A stretch of 5,057 nt of DNA from an uncultured Clostridia bacterium. GTDB taxonomy: Bacteria; Bacillota; Clostridia; Oscillospirales; Acutalibacteraceae. The translations under genes and the position numbers were made by a program. The notes beneath the pieces are model-generated. The model saw only the letters and a list, made by a program, of their open reading frames with translations. It did no database searches and had not been told where the DNA came from. The DNA is taken from the NCBI GenBank assembly GCA_946187095.1, contig CAMHPW010000111.1:1-5057 (forward strand), written 5' to 3'. Of the stretch, positions 1 to 5,057 are shown piece by piece. Position 1 is the first letter of the stretch, and the number at the start of each line of letters is the position of its first letter.

Positions 1-3
1 GTG

Positions 4-9
4 TATAAT
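4..9 (+). promoter_or_regulatory. Putative -10 box (TATAAT) ahead of the gene cluster
   Basis: A perfect sigma-A type -10 hexamer, TATAAT, lies about 26 bp before the ATG of the first gene and is followed by a T-rich stretch. Initiation about 7 bases downstream would give a very short leader, with the AAAGG ribosome binding site near its 5' end. The -35 element would fall outside the window, so the promoter cannot be confirmed. A perfect hexamer in AT-rich DNA can also occur by chance. Confidence 0.45.
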
Positions 10-15
10 TTTTTT

Positions 16-20
16 AAAGG
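16..20 (+). promoter_or_regulatory. Weak ribosome binding site of the first gene
   Basis: AAAGG is the only Shine-Dalgarno-like string before the first gene. It lies 2 nt from an in-frame GTG at 23, which is too close to function, and 14 nt from the ATG at 35, which is longer than usual but workable. The ATG also puts the two lysines of the signal peptide directly after the initiator. I therefore prefer the ATG at 35. Confidence 0.4.
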
Positions 21-34
21 TCGTGATTGAAAAT

Positions 35-1660
35 ATGAATAAAAAGATAACTGCAGTCATTGCAGCGGCGATACTTGCTCTCAATATATCCGTACCCGTC
101 TTTGCGGAACAGGAAAGCGATATTCAGAGCGATACATCTGTATTATCTGCCGAGGAAAGCATGGAACGTGAAACTGACATATCCGACAATGAAGATACAG
201 AAGATGAACCCGAAGTCAGCGAGAATTCCGATGAAAAGCCCAAAAAAGTGTATTATACGGATTATGCCATACCCGAAGCGGAAATGTATATCAGCTTTCC
301 GAATGATATGTATGTACTGACAAGGGATATCGATATTGATTCCCCCATCCTCAAGGCAAGCGGCATGACCAAAACAGAGCTGCTCAAAAATTTTGAACAG
401 ACAGGAACTTATATCAGGGCAACTGCCGCCGATTTCACCTATGAAGTGACGGTTAATATCCTCAAAGATGAAAATACCAAAAAGATCGGCGATATCTCTG
501 CACTGACGGATAAGGAGATTCAGACCATCACCGACAATCATCTTGCACAGCCCATGTATAACAAAGGCTGTTCACGCACAGTATATAATAACGTCATGTA
601 CCTGTCGTTCCCGTTTGAATACAGTGAAGACAAGACAAAAATTGCAGGCGTTCAGAAATATACGATCTTCAAGGGTGCAAGGATCGTGATCACGTTCCAG
701 TCATATACAGGTGAGATCAGCAAGGATTTTGATGAACTCATCCTGTCCGTCATGGACAGAGTCCTGTATGACGGCGTAAGCCCCGAACCGCAGACTTCTG
801 CTGATACATCCGATAAAAAAACGACTGACATCACCAATCTTGATGTCAGATACATATATCTTCTGCTGACAGGCGTTGTCGCCCTGATATTCCTCATGCT
901 CATTATCACGACTGCCATGAGATATAAAAAATCAAAGAAAACTTCTCTCCCCGAACCGACAGTCATTGAGGAAAAATCCGAAGAAGAACCTGTTCCCGAA
1001 GAAAACGGGGACTCTTCCAAAGAAGAAGCTGCTCCTGAAAAAACGGAAGAAGCTCCCGAAGAAGCTGCTTCCGAAAAAACGGAAGAAACTCCCGAAGAAG
1101 CTGCTCCCGAAAAAACGGAAGAATCCGAAGAAGCTGTCACCGAAGAATCTCCAAAAGAGGAAGTTATCACTGAAAAAACAGAGGAATCTCCAAAAGAAGA
1201 AACCAAGCATGATGAAACTATACCTGTAGCGGAAAATCAGCTTGAACTGGTAGAGATCGCTTTGAGGATCATTCCCGAACTCACTCCCGAAAATGAAGAT
1301 AAAACGGATATCTGGAATTTCATCTATAAAAAATATGATGACATGGAATTTTTTGCTGCACACGGCAGTCAGAATTACAGCAATGCCAATGATTTCTATA
1401 AAATCAATGCCAACAGCAATATCATTCCCCCGCCTGCCAAAAAAGAAAATATAGATGAAGCCATCAGAAATGAAACGCTTGAAAAAGTCGTGGGCGACAG
1501 CAATCCCGAAGAACTCAAGACCGAAAAACCGCCCGTTGAAGAAAAAACAGATATGAATGAACTCATCGGCGAAGACGGCACTGATGAAAAAACAGAGACC
1601 GACAGCAAAAATGAAATCTACAATTCAGACAAATCCGAAACAAAAGATACTTCAAAATAA
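35..1660 (+). CDS. Single-pass membrane protein with signal peptide and acidic repeat tail, function unknown
   Basis: I do not recognise a named family. Numbered from the ATG at 35 (541 aa): residues 1-24 are a signal peptide (MNKK, a hydrophobic core, VFA before the likely cut at 24/25). Residues 25-75 are an acidic, Ser-rich linker. Residues 76-247 look like a folded extracellular domain with alternating strands (YISFPNDMYVLTRD near 85, MYLSFPFEY near 188, IVITFQSYTG near 217). Its pattern recalls secreted PsbP/DcrB-like alpha-beta domains, but that is only a guess. Residues 273-294 form one transmembrane helix, followed by the basic stop-transfer RYKKSKK, so the C-terminus should be cytoplasmic. 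Residues 305-395 are Glu/Pro/Lys-rich with 12-residue repeats. Residues 399-485 look more ordered (LELVEIALRIIPEL, then WNFIYKKYDDMEFF) and carry NIIPP at 462-466. The end is acidic and disordered. A GTG at 23 is an alternative start adding four residues. The next gene begins 21 bp downstream, so they are probably co-transcribed. Confidence 0.85.
   Translation: MNKKITAVIAAAILALNISVPVFAEQESDIQSDTSVLSAEESMERETDISDNEDTEDEPEVSENSDEKPKKVYYTDYAIPEAEMYISFPNDMYVLTRDIDIDSPILKASGMTKTELLKNFEQTGTYIRATAADFTYEVTVNILKDENTKKIGDISALTDKEIQTITDNHLAQPMYNKGCSRTVYNNVMYLSFPFEYSEDKTKIAGVQKYTIFKGARIVITFQSYTGEISKDFDELILSVMDRVLYDGVSPEPQTSADTSDKKTTDITNLDVRYIYLLLTGVVALIFLMLIITTAMRYKKSKKTSLPEPTVIEEKSEEEPVPEENGDSSKEEAAPEKTEEAPEEAASEKTEETPEEAAPEKTEESEEAVTEESPKEEVITEKTEESPKEETKHDETIPVAENQLELVEIALRIIPELTPENEDKTDIWNFIYKKYDDMEFFAAHGSQNYSNANDFYKINANSNIIPPPAKKENIDEAIRNETLEKVVGDSNPEELKTEKPPVEEKTDMNELIGEDGTDEKTETDSKNEIYNSDKSETKDTSK
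1022..1126 (+). repeat. In-frame 36-bp tandem repeats coding 12-residue acidic units
   Basis: Three successive units encode EEAAPEKTEEAP, EEAASEKTEETP and EEAAPEKTEES, the third one codon short. The DNA is nearly identical between units (GAAGAAGCTGCT at each start, GAAAAAACGGAAGAA in the middle). Degenerate copies continue to about 1201 (EEVITEKTEESPKEE). The repeat lies in the cytoplasmic tail just after the transmembrane helix. Because whole codons are involved, copy-number change would keep the frame and lengthen or shorten the tail. Confidence 0.85.
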
Positions 1661-1667
1661 ATTGAAC

Positions 1668-1673
1668 GGAGGT
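1668..1673 (+). promoter_or_regulatory. Ribosome binding site of the second gene
   Basis: GGAGGT, 8 nt before the ATG at 1682, is the strongest Shine-Dalgarno match in the window and fixes the start of this otherwise unrecognised gene. It lies within the 21-bp gap after the first gene. Confidence 0.85.
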
Positions 1674-1681
1674 ATTTTCAA

Positions 1682-2287
1682 ATGAACAGAGAATTTGTAT
1701 TTGAGCGTGATTCGGGCATCCTGTTCCAGAGGGCAAAACTCCCCGAACAGCCCTACAAACTCAAAAACAACCAATTCACAAAAATTCCCAGACTCGAAAG
1801 TGTGAGTGCAGAGGAATACAACAGACAGTTTGAAGAAATGATAAGATCAATGCCGAAAAATCTGGCTTATTCCGATAAATTCGGCACGGAAAATATCATT
1901 CCCCCCGGATTGTCCGCCAGAAAACCCAAGCCCGCTGAAAAGCCCAGAACTGAAAGACCTCAGCCTGTCAGGGAAGTGCAAACACCTGTCGAAGTACAGC
2001 CTGCACCTGTCAAGGAAGTCATCAAAGAGGAAACTCCCCCTCCCAAGCCCGAACCTCAAAAAGCTGAACCCAAGCATGAAGAGGAAAACATCGTTTTTTA
2101 TACGGGCTATAATGAACCGCAGATCAACCCCTTCACAGATACCGCTGCAAAGGATCAGGAAATTCTCATTGACAACAAAAACAAGCCCAAAGCAAAACAG
2201 GGCAGTTTTACCGACAGATTCAAACAGACTTTCCATAAACTCTTTTCGACTCCTGCCGAAGATGAATTCCCCGATAATTTTGAATAA
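1682..2287 (+). CDS. Proline-rich cytoplasmic protein of unknown function
   Basis: The 201-residue product has no signal peptide or transmembrane helix, and I do not recognise its family. Residues 1-75 look like a conserved N-terminal segment (MNREFVFERDSGILFQRAK, then YNRQFEEMIRSMPKNLAYSDKFG) ending in NIIPP at 71-75, the same pentapeptide found in the tail of the upstream membrane protein. Residues 77-133 are a Pro/Lys/Glu-rich, probably disordered linker with many PKP, PVxEV and PEP runs. Residues 136-165 carry a short hydrophobic patch (NIVFYTGYNEPQINPF). Residues 175-188 (SFTDRFKQTFHKLF) would form an amphipathic helix with Phe/Leu on one face and basic residues on the other, as in some peripheral membrane anchors. 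The last residues are acidic. An excellent ribosome binding site and the 21-bp and 8-bp gaps to its neighbours support a real, co-transcribed gene. A partner or adaptor of the upstream protein is possible but unproven. Confidence 0.8.
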   Translation: MNREFVFERDSGILFQRAKLPEQPYKLKNNQFTKIPRLESVSAEEYNRQFEEMIRSMPKNLAYSDKFGTENIIPPGLSARKPKPAEKPRTERPQPVREVQTPVEVQPAPVKEVIKEETPPPKPEPQKAEPKHEEENIVFYTGYNEPQINPFTDTAAKDQEILIDNKNKPKAKQGSFTDRFKQTFHKLFSTPAEDEFPDNFE

Positions 2288-2290
2288 AGG
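2286..2290 (+). promoter_or_regulatory. Ribosome binding site of pyrC overlapping the previous stop codon
   Basis: AAAGG overlaps the last two bases of the TAA of the upstream gene and lies 5 nt from the ATG at 2296. A second in-frame ATG at 2302 (spacing 11) would give a product two residues shorter. The overlap implies that ribosomes finishing the upstream gene could reinitiate on pyrC (translational coupling). Confidence 0.65.
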
Positions 2291-2295
2291 ACGGT

Positions 2296-3558
2296 ATGAA
2301 AATGATCATCATTAAAAATGTGCATATCATTTCCCCTGCTGACGCTCTTGATACCACAGACAATGTCTATATCAGAAACGGCGTTTTTTCCGAACCGTTC
2401 AAAGAAGATTCGGCTGAGATCATTGACGGTGCAGGACTTTGTGCAGTTCCGGGACTCGTTGACCTTCATGTTCATCTGCGTGATCCCGGTCAGACACAAA
2501 AAGAAGATATTATAACGGGCTGCAGAGCAGCAGCGGCAGGCGGTGTGACAAGTCTGCTTGCCATGCCCAATACAGTCCCTGCCGCTGACACTTCCGAAAC
2601 TGTCAGATATATCCTTGACAAAGCCCAGAATGCAGATGCTCATGTCTATGTTGTCGGTGCGATCACTCACGGTCTGAAAAGCCAGACTCCTACCAATATA
2701 CAGTCTCTTTACCATGCAGGCATAGCTGCCCTTTCCGATGACGGCAGACCTGTCGAAAATACCGCCTTCATGGTGGATGCCATGAAAAAAGCCGCCGAAC
2801 TCAATATTCCTGTGACGGCTCACTGCGAAGATCCCTATCTTGCAGGCGGTAAAGTGAATGAGGGCAAAATGTCCGAAATGCTCGGTGTCAGGGGAATGCC
2901 TGCCGCCGCCGAAGATGCGGGTACAGCAAGGGAGATTGCCCTTGCAGAAGCCTATGACCTGCCCATACATATCTGTCATGTCAGCACAGCGACTTCTGCC
3001 GCCATGATCAGAGATGCCAAAAAACGTGGCGTGAAAGTCACTGCCGAAACCGCTCCGCACTATATCACTCTCACGGAGGAGGCTCTTGCCACTCGTGATG
3101 CCGATTACAGAATGAATCCGCCATTGAGAACCGAAAAAGACCGTCTTGCCATGATAGAGGCTCTGCTTGACGGCACCATTGACGCAATTGCCACAGACCA
3201 TGCACCCCATACCGTTCAGGAAAAAGCCGATTTTGTCAATGCCCCCAACGGCTCTATCGGCATGGAAACGTCTTTTTCTGCCTGCTATACCGTTCTTGTC
3301 AAAAGCGGCAAAATGACCGTTTCACAGTTGGTCGATAAAATGTCCTGCACCCCTGCCAAAATCCTTCATATCCATGCAGGGACACTTGCAGTCGGTCAGC
3401 CTGCGGATATCATGCTTTTTGATCCCAATGAAGAATGGACTGTCGATACGGAAAAACTGCACGGCAAATCCAAAAATACGCCTTTCAAGAATATGACGCT
3501 CACTTCCAAAGTGAAACTCACTGTTTGCGGCGGCAAAATCGTTTTTAATGAGGAATGA
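2296..3558 (+). CDS. pyrC: Dihydroorotase (class I, PyrC)
   Basis: This zinc amidohydrolase reversibly cyclises N-carbamoyl-L-aspartate to dihydroorotate, the third step of de novo UMP synthesis, in the cytoplasm. The 420 residues match the usual length of the Bacillus-type enzyme. Signature motifs are present in order: DLHVHLRDPG at 56-65 (metal ligands H58 and H60, substrate-binding R62), AMPNT at 89-93, SDDG at 147-150 (Asp in the bridging position typical of this class), TAHCED at 174-179 (H176), CHVST at 227-231 (H228), YRMNPPLR at 271-278 (substrate-binding N274), and ATDHAPH at 299-305 (catalytic D301). KGKSKNTPF-like residues near 389-397 (HGKSKNTPF) and the final CGGKIVF strand also fit the family. 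No key residue is missing, so it should be active. It begins 8 bp after an uncharacterised gene, and pyrF follows after 114 bp. No PyrR-type attenuator was seen upstream. The last codons (NEE and stop) lie within a short tandem repeat. Confidence 0.97.
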   Translation: MKMIIIKNVHIISPADALDTTDNVYIRNGVFSEPFKEDSAEIIDGAGLCAVPGLVDLHVHLRDPGQTQKEDIITGCRAAAAGGVTSLLAMPNTVPAADTSETVRYILDKAQNADAHVYVVGAITHGLKSQTPTNIQSLYHAGIAALSDDGRPVENTAFMVDAMKKAAELNIPVTAHCEDPYLAGGKVNEGKMSEMLGVRGMPAAAEDAGTAREIALAEAYDLPIHICHVSTATSAAMIRDAKKRGVKVTAETAPHYITLTEEALATRDADYRMNPPLRTEKDRLAMIEALLDGTIDAIATDHAPHTVQEKADFVNAPNGSIGMETSFSACYTVLVKSGKMTVSQLVDKMSCTPAKILHIHAGTLAVGQPADIMLFDPNEEWTVDTEKLHGKSKNTPFKNMTLTSKVKLTVCGGKIVFNEE

Positions 3559-3570
3559 GGAATTAGGAAT
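3550..3570 (+). repeat. Three tandem 7-bp repeats (GAGGAAT/TAGGAAT) spanning the pyrC stop
   Basis: GAGGAAT, GAGGAAT and TAGGAAT follow one another without a gap. The first unit supplies most of the last two sense codons of pyrC, and the stop codon TGA straddles the boundary of units one and two. Strings of AGGAAT of this kind are familiar at the ends of small intergenic repeats in many bacterial genomes. Whether this is such an element here is an inference. Confidence 0.7.
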
Positions 3571-3596
3571 GATTCTCACACTCGAAAAAATAAAAA

Positions 3597-3645
3597 GGAG
3601 TTTGAGGGGTTTGCGGAAAACTCCACTCTCTACTCTCCAAACTCC
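3597..3645 (+). other. Inverted repeat with two alternative pairing partners in the pyrC-pyrF gap
   Basis: GGAGTTTG at 3597-3604 is the exact reverse complement of CAAACTCC at 3638-3645 (8 bp, 33-nt loop). Its first seven bases also pair with AAACTCC at 3618-3624 (7 bp, 14-nt loop). The two hairpins exclude each other. On the + strand no U-tract follows, so this is not a terminator for pyrC. On the - strand the 7-bp hairpin would run directly into TTTTTATTTTTT, which looks like an intrinsic terminator in that direction, though no - strand gene is seen here. Confidence 0.55.
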
Positions 3646-3650
3646 ACTCT
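3618..3650 (+). repeat. Direct repeat AAACTCCACTCT, two copies, CU-rich
   Basis: AAACTCCACTCT occurs at 3618-3629 and again at 3639-3650, a period of 21 bp, with a related CTACTCTCC between them. The pyrimidine-rich stretch lies just before the pyrF ribosome binding site. A shorter relative, TCCACTC followed by an A-run and GGAG, precedes the gene after pyrF (4612-4628). Confidence 0.75.
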
Positions 3651-3656
3651 AAAAAT

Positions 3657-3663
3657 AAAGGAG
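3657..3663 (+). promoter_or_regulatory. Ribosome binding site of pyrF
   Basis: AAAGGAG ends 9 nt before the ATG at 3673 and supports that start. TCTCC at 3634-3638 is complementary to GGAGA at 3660-3664, so the upstream CU-rich repeat could mask this site in the mRNA. Confidence 0.8.
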
Positions 3664-3672
3664 AAGATAAAT

Positions 3673-4608
3673 ATGTCATTTGACAGACTGATTGACGGAA
3701 TCGTAAAAATGCAGAATCCCACAGTGGCAGGTCTTGATCCGAAACTTGACTTTATCCCCGACTATATAAAAGAGAATGCCTACATGGAACACGGCAAAAC
3801 TTTGGAGGGTGCGGCGGCGGCTCTCTTTGAGTTCAACAAGGGACTTATTGATGAATTGTGTGATATCGTACCTGCCGTAAAGCCACAGGCGGCTTACTAT
3901 GAAATGTACGGCTGGAACGGTGTTCACGCTCTTCAAAAAACCATTGAATATGCAAAAGACAAGGGTATGTTCGTCATCACGGACGGCAAGAGAAATGACA
4001 TCGGCACAACGATGGAAGCCTATGCAAAAGCACATCTCGGCATTACGGACGTTGACGGCGAAAAAATCGAATCTTTCGGTGCAGACGCTCTCACAGTCAA
4101 TGGTTATCTCGGCACCGATGGCGTAAAGCCCGTTCTTGACGTATGCAAGGATTCCGATAAGGGCTTGTTCATACTTGTAAAGACTTCCAACAAATCTTCC
4201 GGCGAACTGCAGGACAGAATTTTCGACGACGGCAAGACCGTTTACAGAACCATGGGCGATATGTGTGAAAGCTGGGGCAGGGAACTTCCCGGCCAATACG
4301 GCTATTCAGGCGTAGGTGCGGTTGTCGGTGCAACTTATCCCCAACAGTTAGGCGAACTCCGCAAAGCCCTGCCGCATACATTTTTCCTCGTACCCGGATA
4401 CGGTGCACAGGGCGGCGGTGCGGCTGACGTTGCACCTGCTTTTGACGGCAGAGGTCTTGGTGCGATTATCAATTCCTCCCGTGGAATCATGTGTGCATGG
4501 AAAAAAGAAGTCGGCATTGAACCCAGAAATTACGCACAGGCGGCAAGGCGTGAAGCCCTCCGTATGCGTGATGAAATCGTGGCTTATATCGGTCAAATCA
4601 AAAAGTAA
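3673..4608 (+). CDS. pyrF: Orotidine 5'-phosphate decarboxylase (type 2, PyrF)
   Basis: The enzyme decarboxylates OMP to UMP, the last step of de novo pyrimidine synthesis, as a cytoplasmic TIM-barrel protein. The 311 residues fit the longer type 2 bacterial subfamily rather than the roughly 240-residue type 1 enzymes. Visible motifs: VAGLDPK at 18-24 (substrate-binding D22), PAVKPQ at 67-72 (K70), and the signature DGKRNDIG at 104-111 giving the catalytic D104, K106 and D109. Further on are ADALTVNGYLG at 137-147, the phosphate-loop region LVPGYGAQGGG at 239-249, and INSSRGI at 266-272, where R270 should bind the phosphate. All expected catalytic residues are present. The start is fixed by AAAGGAG 9 nt upstream. 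It follows pyrC after a 114-bp structured gap and is followed after 30 bp by a small membrane protein gene. Co-transcription with pyrC is likely, as no convincing promoter or + strand terminator was seen between them. Confidence 0.97.
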   Translation: MSFDRLIDGIVKMQNPTVAGLDPKLDFIPDYIKENAYMEHGKTLEGAAAALFEFNKGLIDELCDIVPAVKPQAAYYEMYGWNGVHALQKTIEYAKDKGMFVITDGKRNDIGTTMEAYAKAHLGITDVDGEKIESFGADALTVNGYLGTDGVKPVLDVCKDSDKGLFILVKTSNKSSGELQDRIFDDGKTVYRTMGDMCESWGRELPGQYGYSGVGAVVGATYPQQLGELRKALPHTFFLVPGYGAQGGGAADVAPAFDGRGLGAIINSSRGIMCAWKKEVGIEPRNYAQAARREALRMRDEIVAYIGQIKK

Positions 4609-4622
4609 ATTTCCACTCAAAA

Positions 4623-4628
4623 AAGGAG
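4623..4628 (+). promoter_or_regulatory. Ribosome binding site of the last gene
   Basis: AAGGAG lies 10 nt before the ATG at 4639. It favours this start over the in-frame ATG at 4651, which would be 22 nt away. ACTC at 4615-4618 could form a weak 4-bp hairpin with GAGT at 4626-4629. Confidence 0.75.
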
Positions 4629-4638
4629 TTCAGACAAA

Positions 4639-5057
4639 ATGGAAAAAGTGATGCAGGTCGAGAAAATCGACAACTATTCCGAACAGATCGTCAAAAGAAA
4701 AATGTCGTCAACAAAAGTTACCTCTTTGGTTCTGTCTATTGCGGGTATCATTCTTCTGATAGGTTTAAGCATTTATCTTTCGGGCTATTTCAACTGGCTG
4801 GTACCTGTTGCCCTGCTGTTTCTCGGACTCGGAATCTATTGTTCCGTCATTCTCATCAAAAATTCGGGTATCGAATATGAATACACCTGCGTTGTCGGTG
4901 AAATGAGAATCGACAAAATCAAAGGCAAGTCCAAACGTAAAAAAATAAGCGTCTTTGACGTGAAAGCCGTTGATGATATCGGCAAATATATCGACAGCAA
5001 AACAGGCAATAAAAATGTCGATAAATCGAAATTCGATTTGGTCCTCAAGGCGGCAGA
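4639..5057 (+). CDS. Small membrane protein, DUF6106-like (partial, runs off window)
   Basis: The frame is open from the ATG to the window edge (139 complete codons), so the C-terminus is missing. The product starts with a short cytoplasmic segment containing YSEQIVKRK (13-21). Two adjacent transmembrane helices follow at about 27-48 and 53-73, and then a cytoplasmic domain with GIEYEYTCVVGEMRIDKI at 77-94 and KGKSKRKKISVFDV at 95-108. The order N-terminal EQIVKRK, two helices, a VEYEY-like motif, a G-E-x-x-I-D-K-I strand and a basic KRK patch matches my recollection of DUF6106 proteins in Firmicutes. The second part resembles a small PH-like or YcxB-like beta domain. The biochemical function is unknown. 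It lies 30 bp after pyrF with its own good ribosome binding site, so it is probably in the same transcript, but a role in pyrimidine metabolism should not be assumed. Confidence 0.85.
   Translation, partial: MEKVMQVEKIDNYSEQIVKRKMSSTKVTSLVLSIAGIILLIGLSIYLSGYFNWLVPVALLFLGLGIYCSVILIKNSGIEYEYTCVVGEMRIDKIKGKSKRKKISVFDVKAVDDIGKYIDSKTGNKNVDKSKFDLVLKAA

Noticed and set aside
1022..1201. CRISPR-like array
   Set aside because: The repeats are contiguous, in frame, without spacers, and encode a Glu-rich protein segment.
652..1363. Overlapping - strand open frames rich in Ser or Phe opposite the repeat region
   Set aside because: They are the antisense reading of Glu/Lys/Pro-rich repeats (GAA becomes TTC), giving low-complexity Phe/Ser protein.
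2288..2295. PyrR-dependent attenuator before pyrC
   Set aside because: The gap is only 8 bp and neither it nor the pyrC-pyrF gap contains a PyrR-type binding loop or an antiterminator/terminator pair on the + strand.
2155..3210. Long open frame (351 codons) on the - strand opposite pyrC
   Set aside because: It is antisense to a clear dihydroorotase, rich in Cys, His, Ser and Gly with no recognisable motif, and has no convincing ribosome binding site. It is a product of pyrC codon bias.
3602..3636. Possible internal promoter for pyrF
   Set aside because: TTGAGG and TACTCT are 23 bp apart and TTTGCG and TACTCT 15 bp apart. Both the hexamers and the spacing are poor.
3676..4296. Open frame of 206 codons on the - strand opposite pyrF
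   Set aside because: It mirrors the codons of a well-supported pyrF, and its translation has no family features.

Overview
The window looks like chromosomal DNA of a Gram-positive anaerobe of the Oscillospirales, most likely Ruminococcus-like. The grounds are moderate GC, strong AGGAGG-type ribosome binding sites, a clostridial-type dihydroorotase and type 2 OMP decarboxylase, and a last gene that resembles the DUF6106 family of Firmicutes. The genus is an inference from style and cannot be proven from one window.

Layout: all five genes lie on the + strand, close together. (1) 35-1660 encodes a large single-pass membrane protein with a signal peptide, an extracellular domain, one transmembrane helix and a long acidic cytoplasmic tail containing 12-residue repeats. 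(2) 1682-2287 encodes a soluble, proline-rich protein of unknown function that shares a short NIIPP motif with the tail of the first. (3) 2296-3558 is pyrC, dihydroorotase. (4) 3673-4608 is pyrF, orotidine 5'-phosphate decarboxylase. (5) 4639 to the window end is the start of a small membrane protein that runs off the edge. Gaps are 21, 8, 114 and 30 bp. A perfect TATAAT at 4-9 may be the -10 box of a promoter for the whole set.

The only sizeable gap, 3559-3672, is not plain spacer. It opens with three tandem 7-bp AGGAAT-type repeats that overlap the pyrC stop codon. It continues with an inverted repeat with two alternative partners and CU-rich direct repeats able to pair with the pyrF ribosome binding site, and ends at that site.

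How the genes work together: PyrC makes dihydroorotate (third step of de novo UMP synthesis) and PyrF makes UMP (last step). The other pyr genes are not in the window. The first two proteins have no known link to pyrimidines. Their adjacency, their shared motif and a possible membrane-binding helix at the C-terminus of the second suggest that they may act together at the membrane, but this is a hypothesis. No RNA genes, CRISPR arrays, transposases or phage genes are visible.
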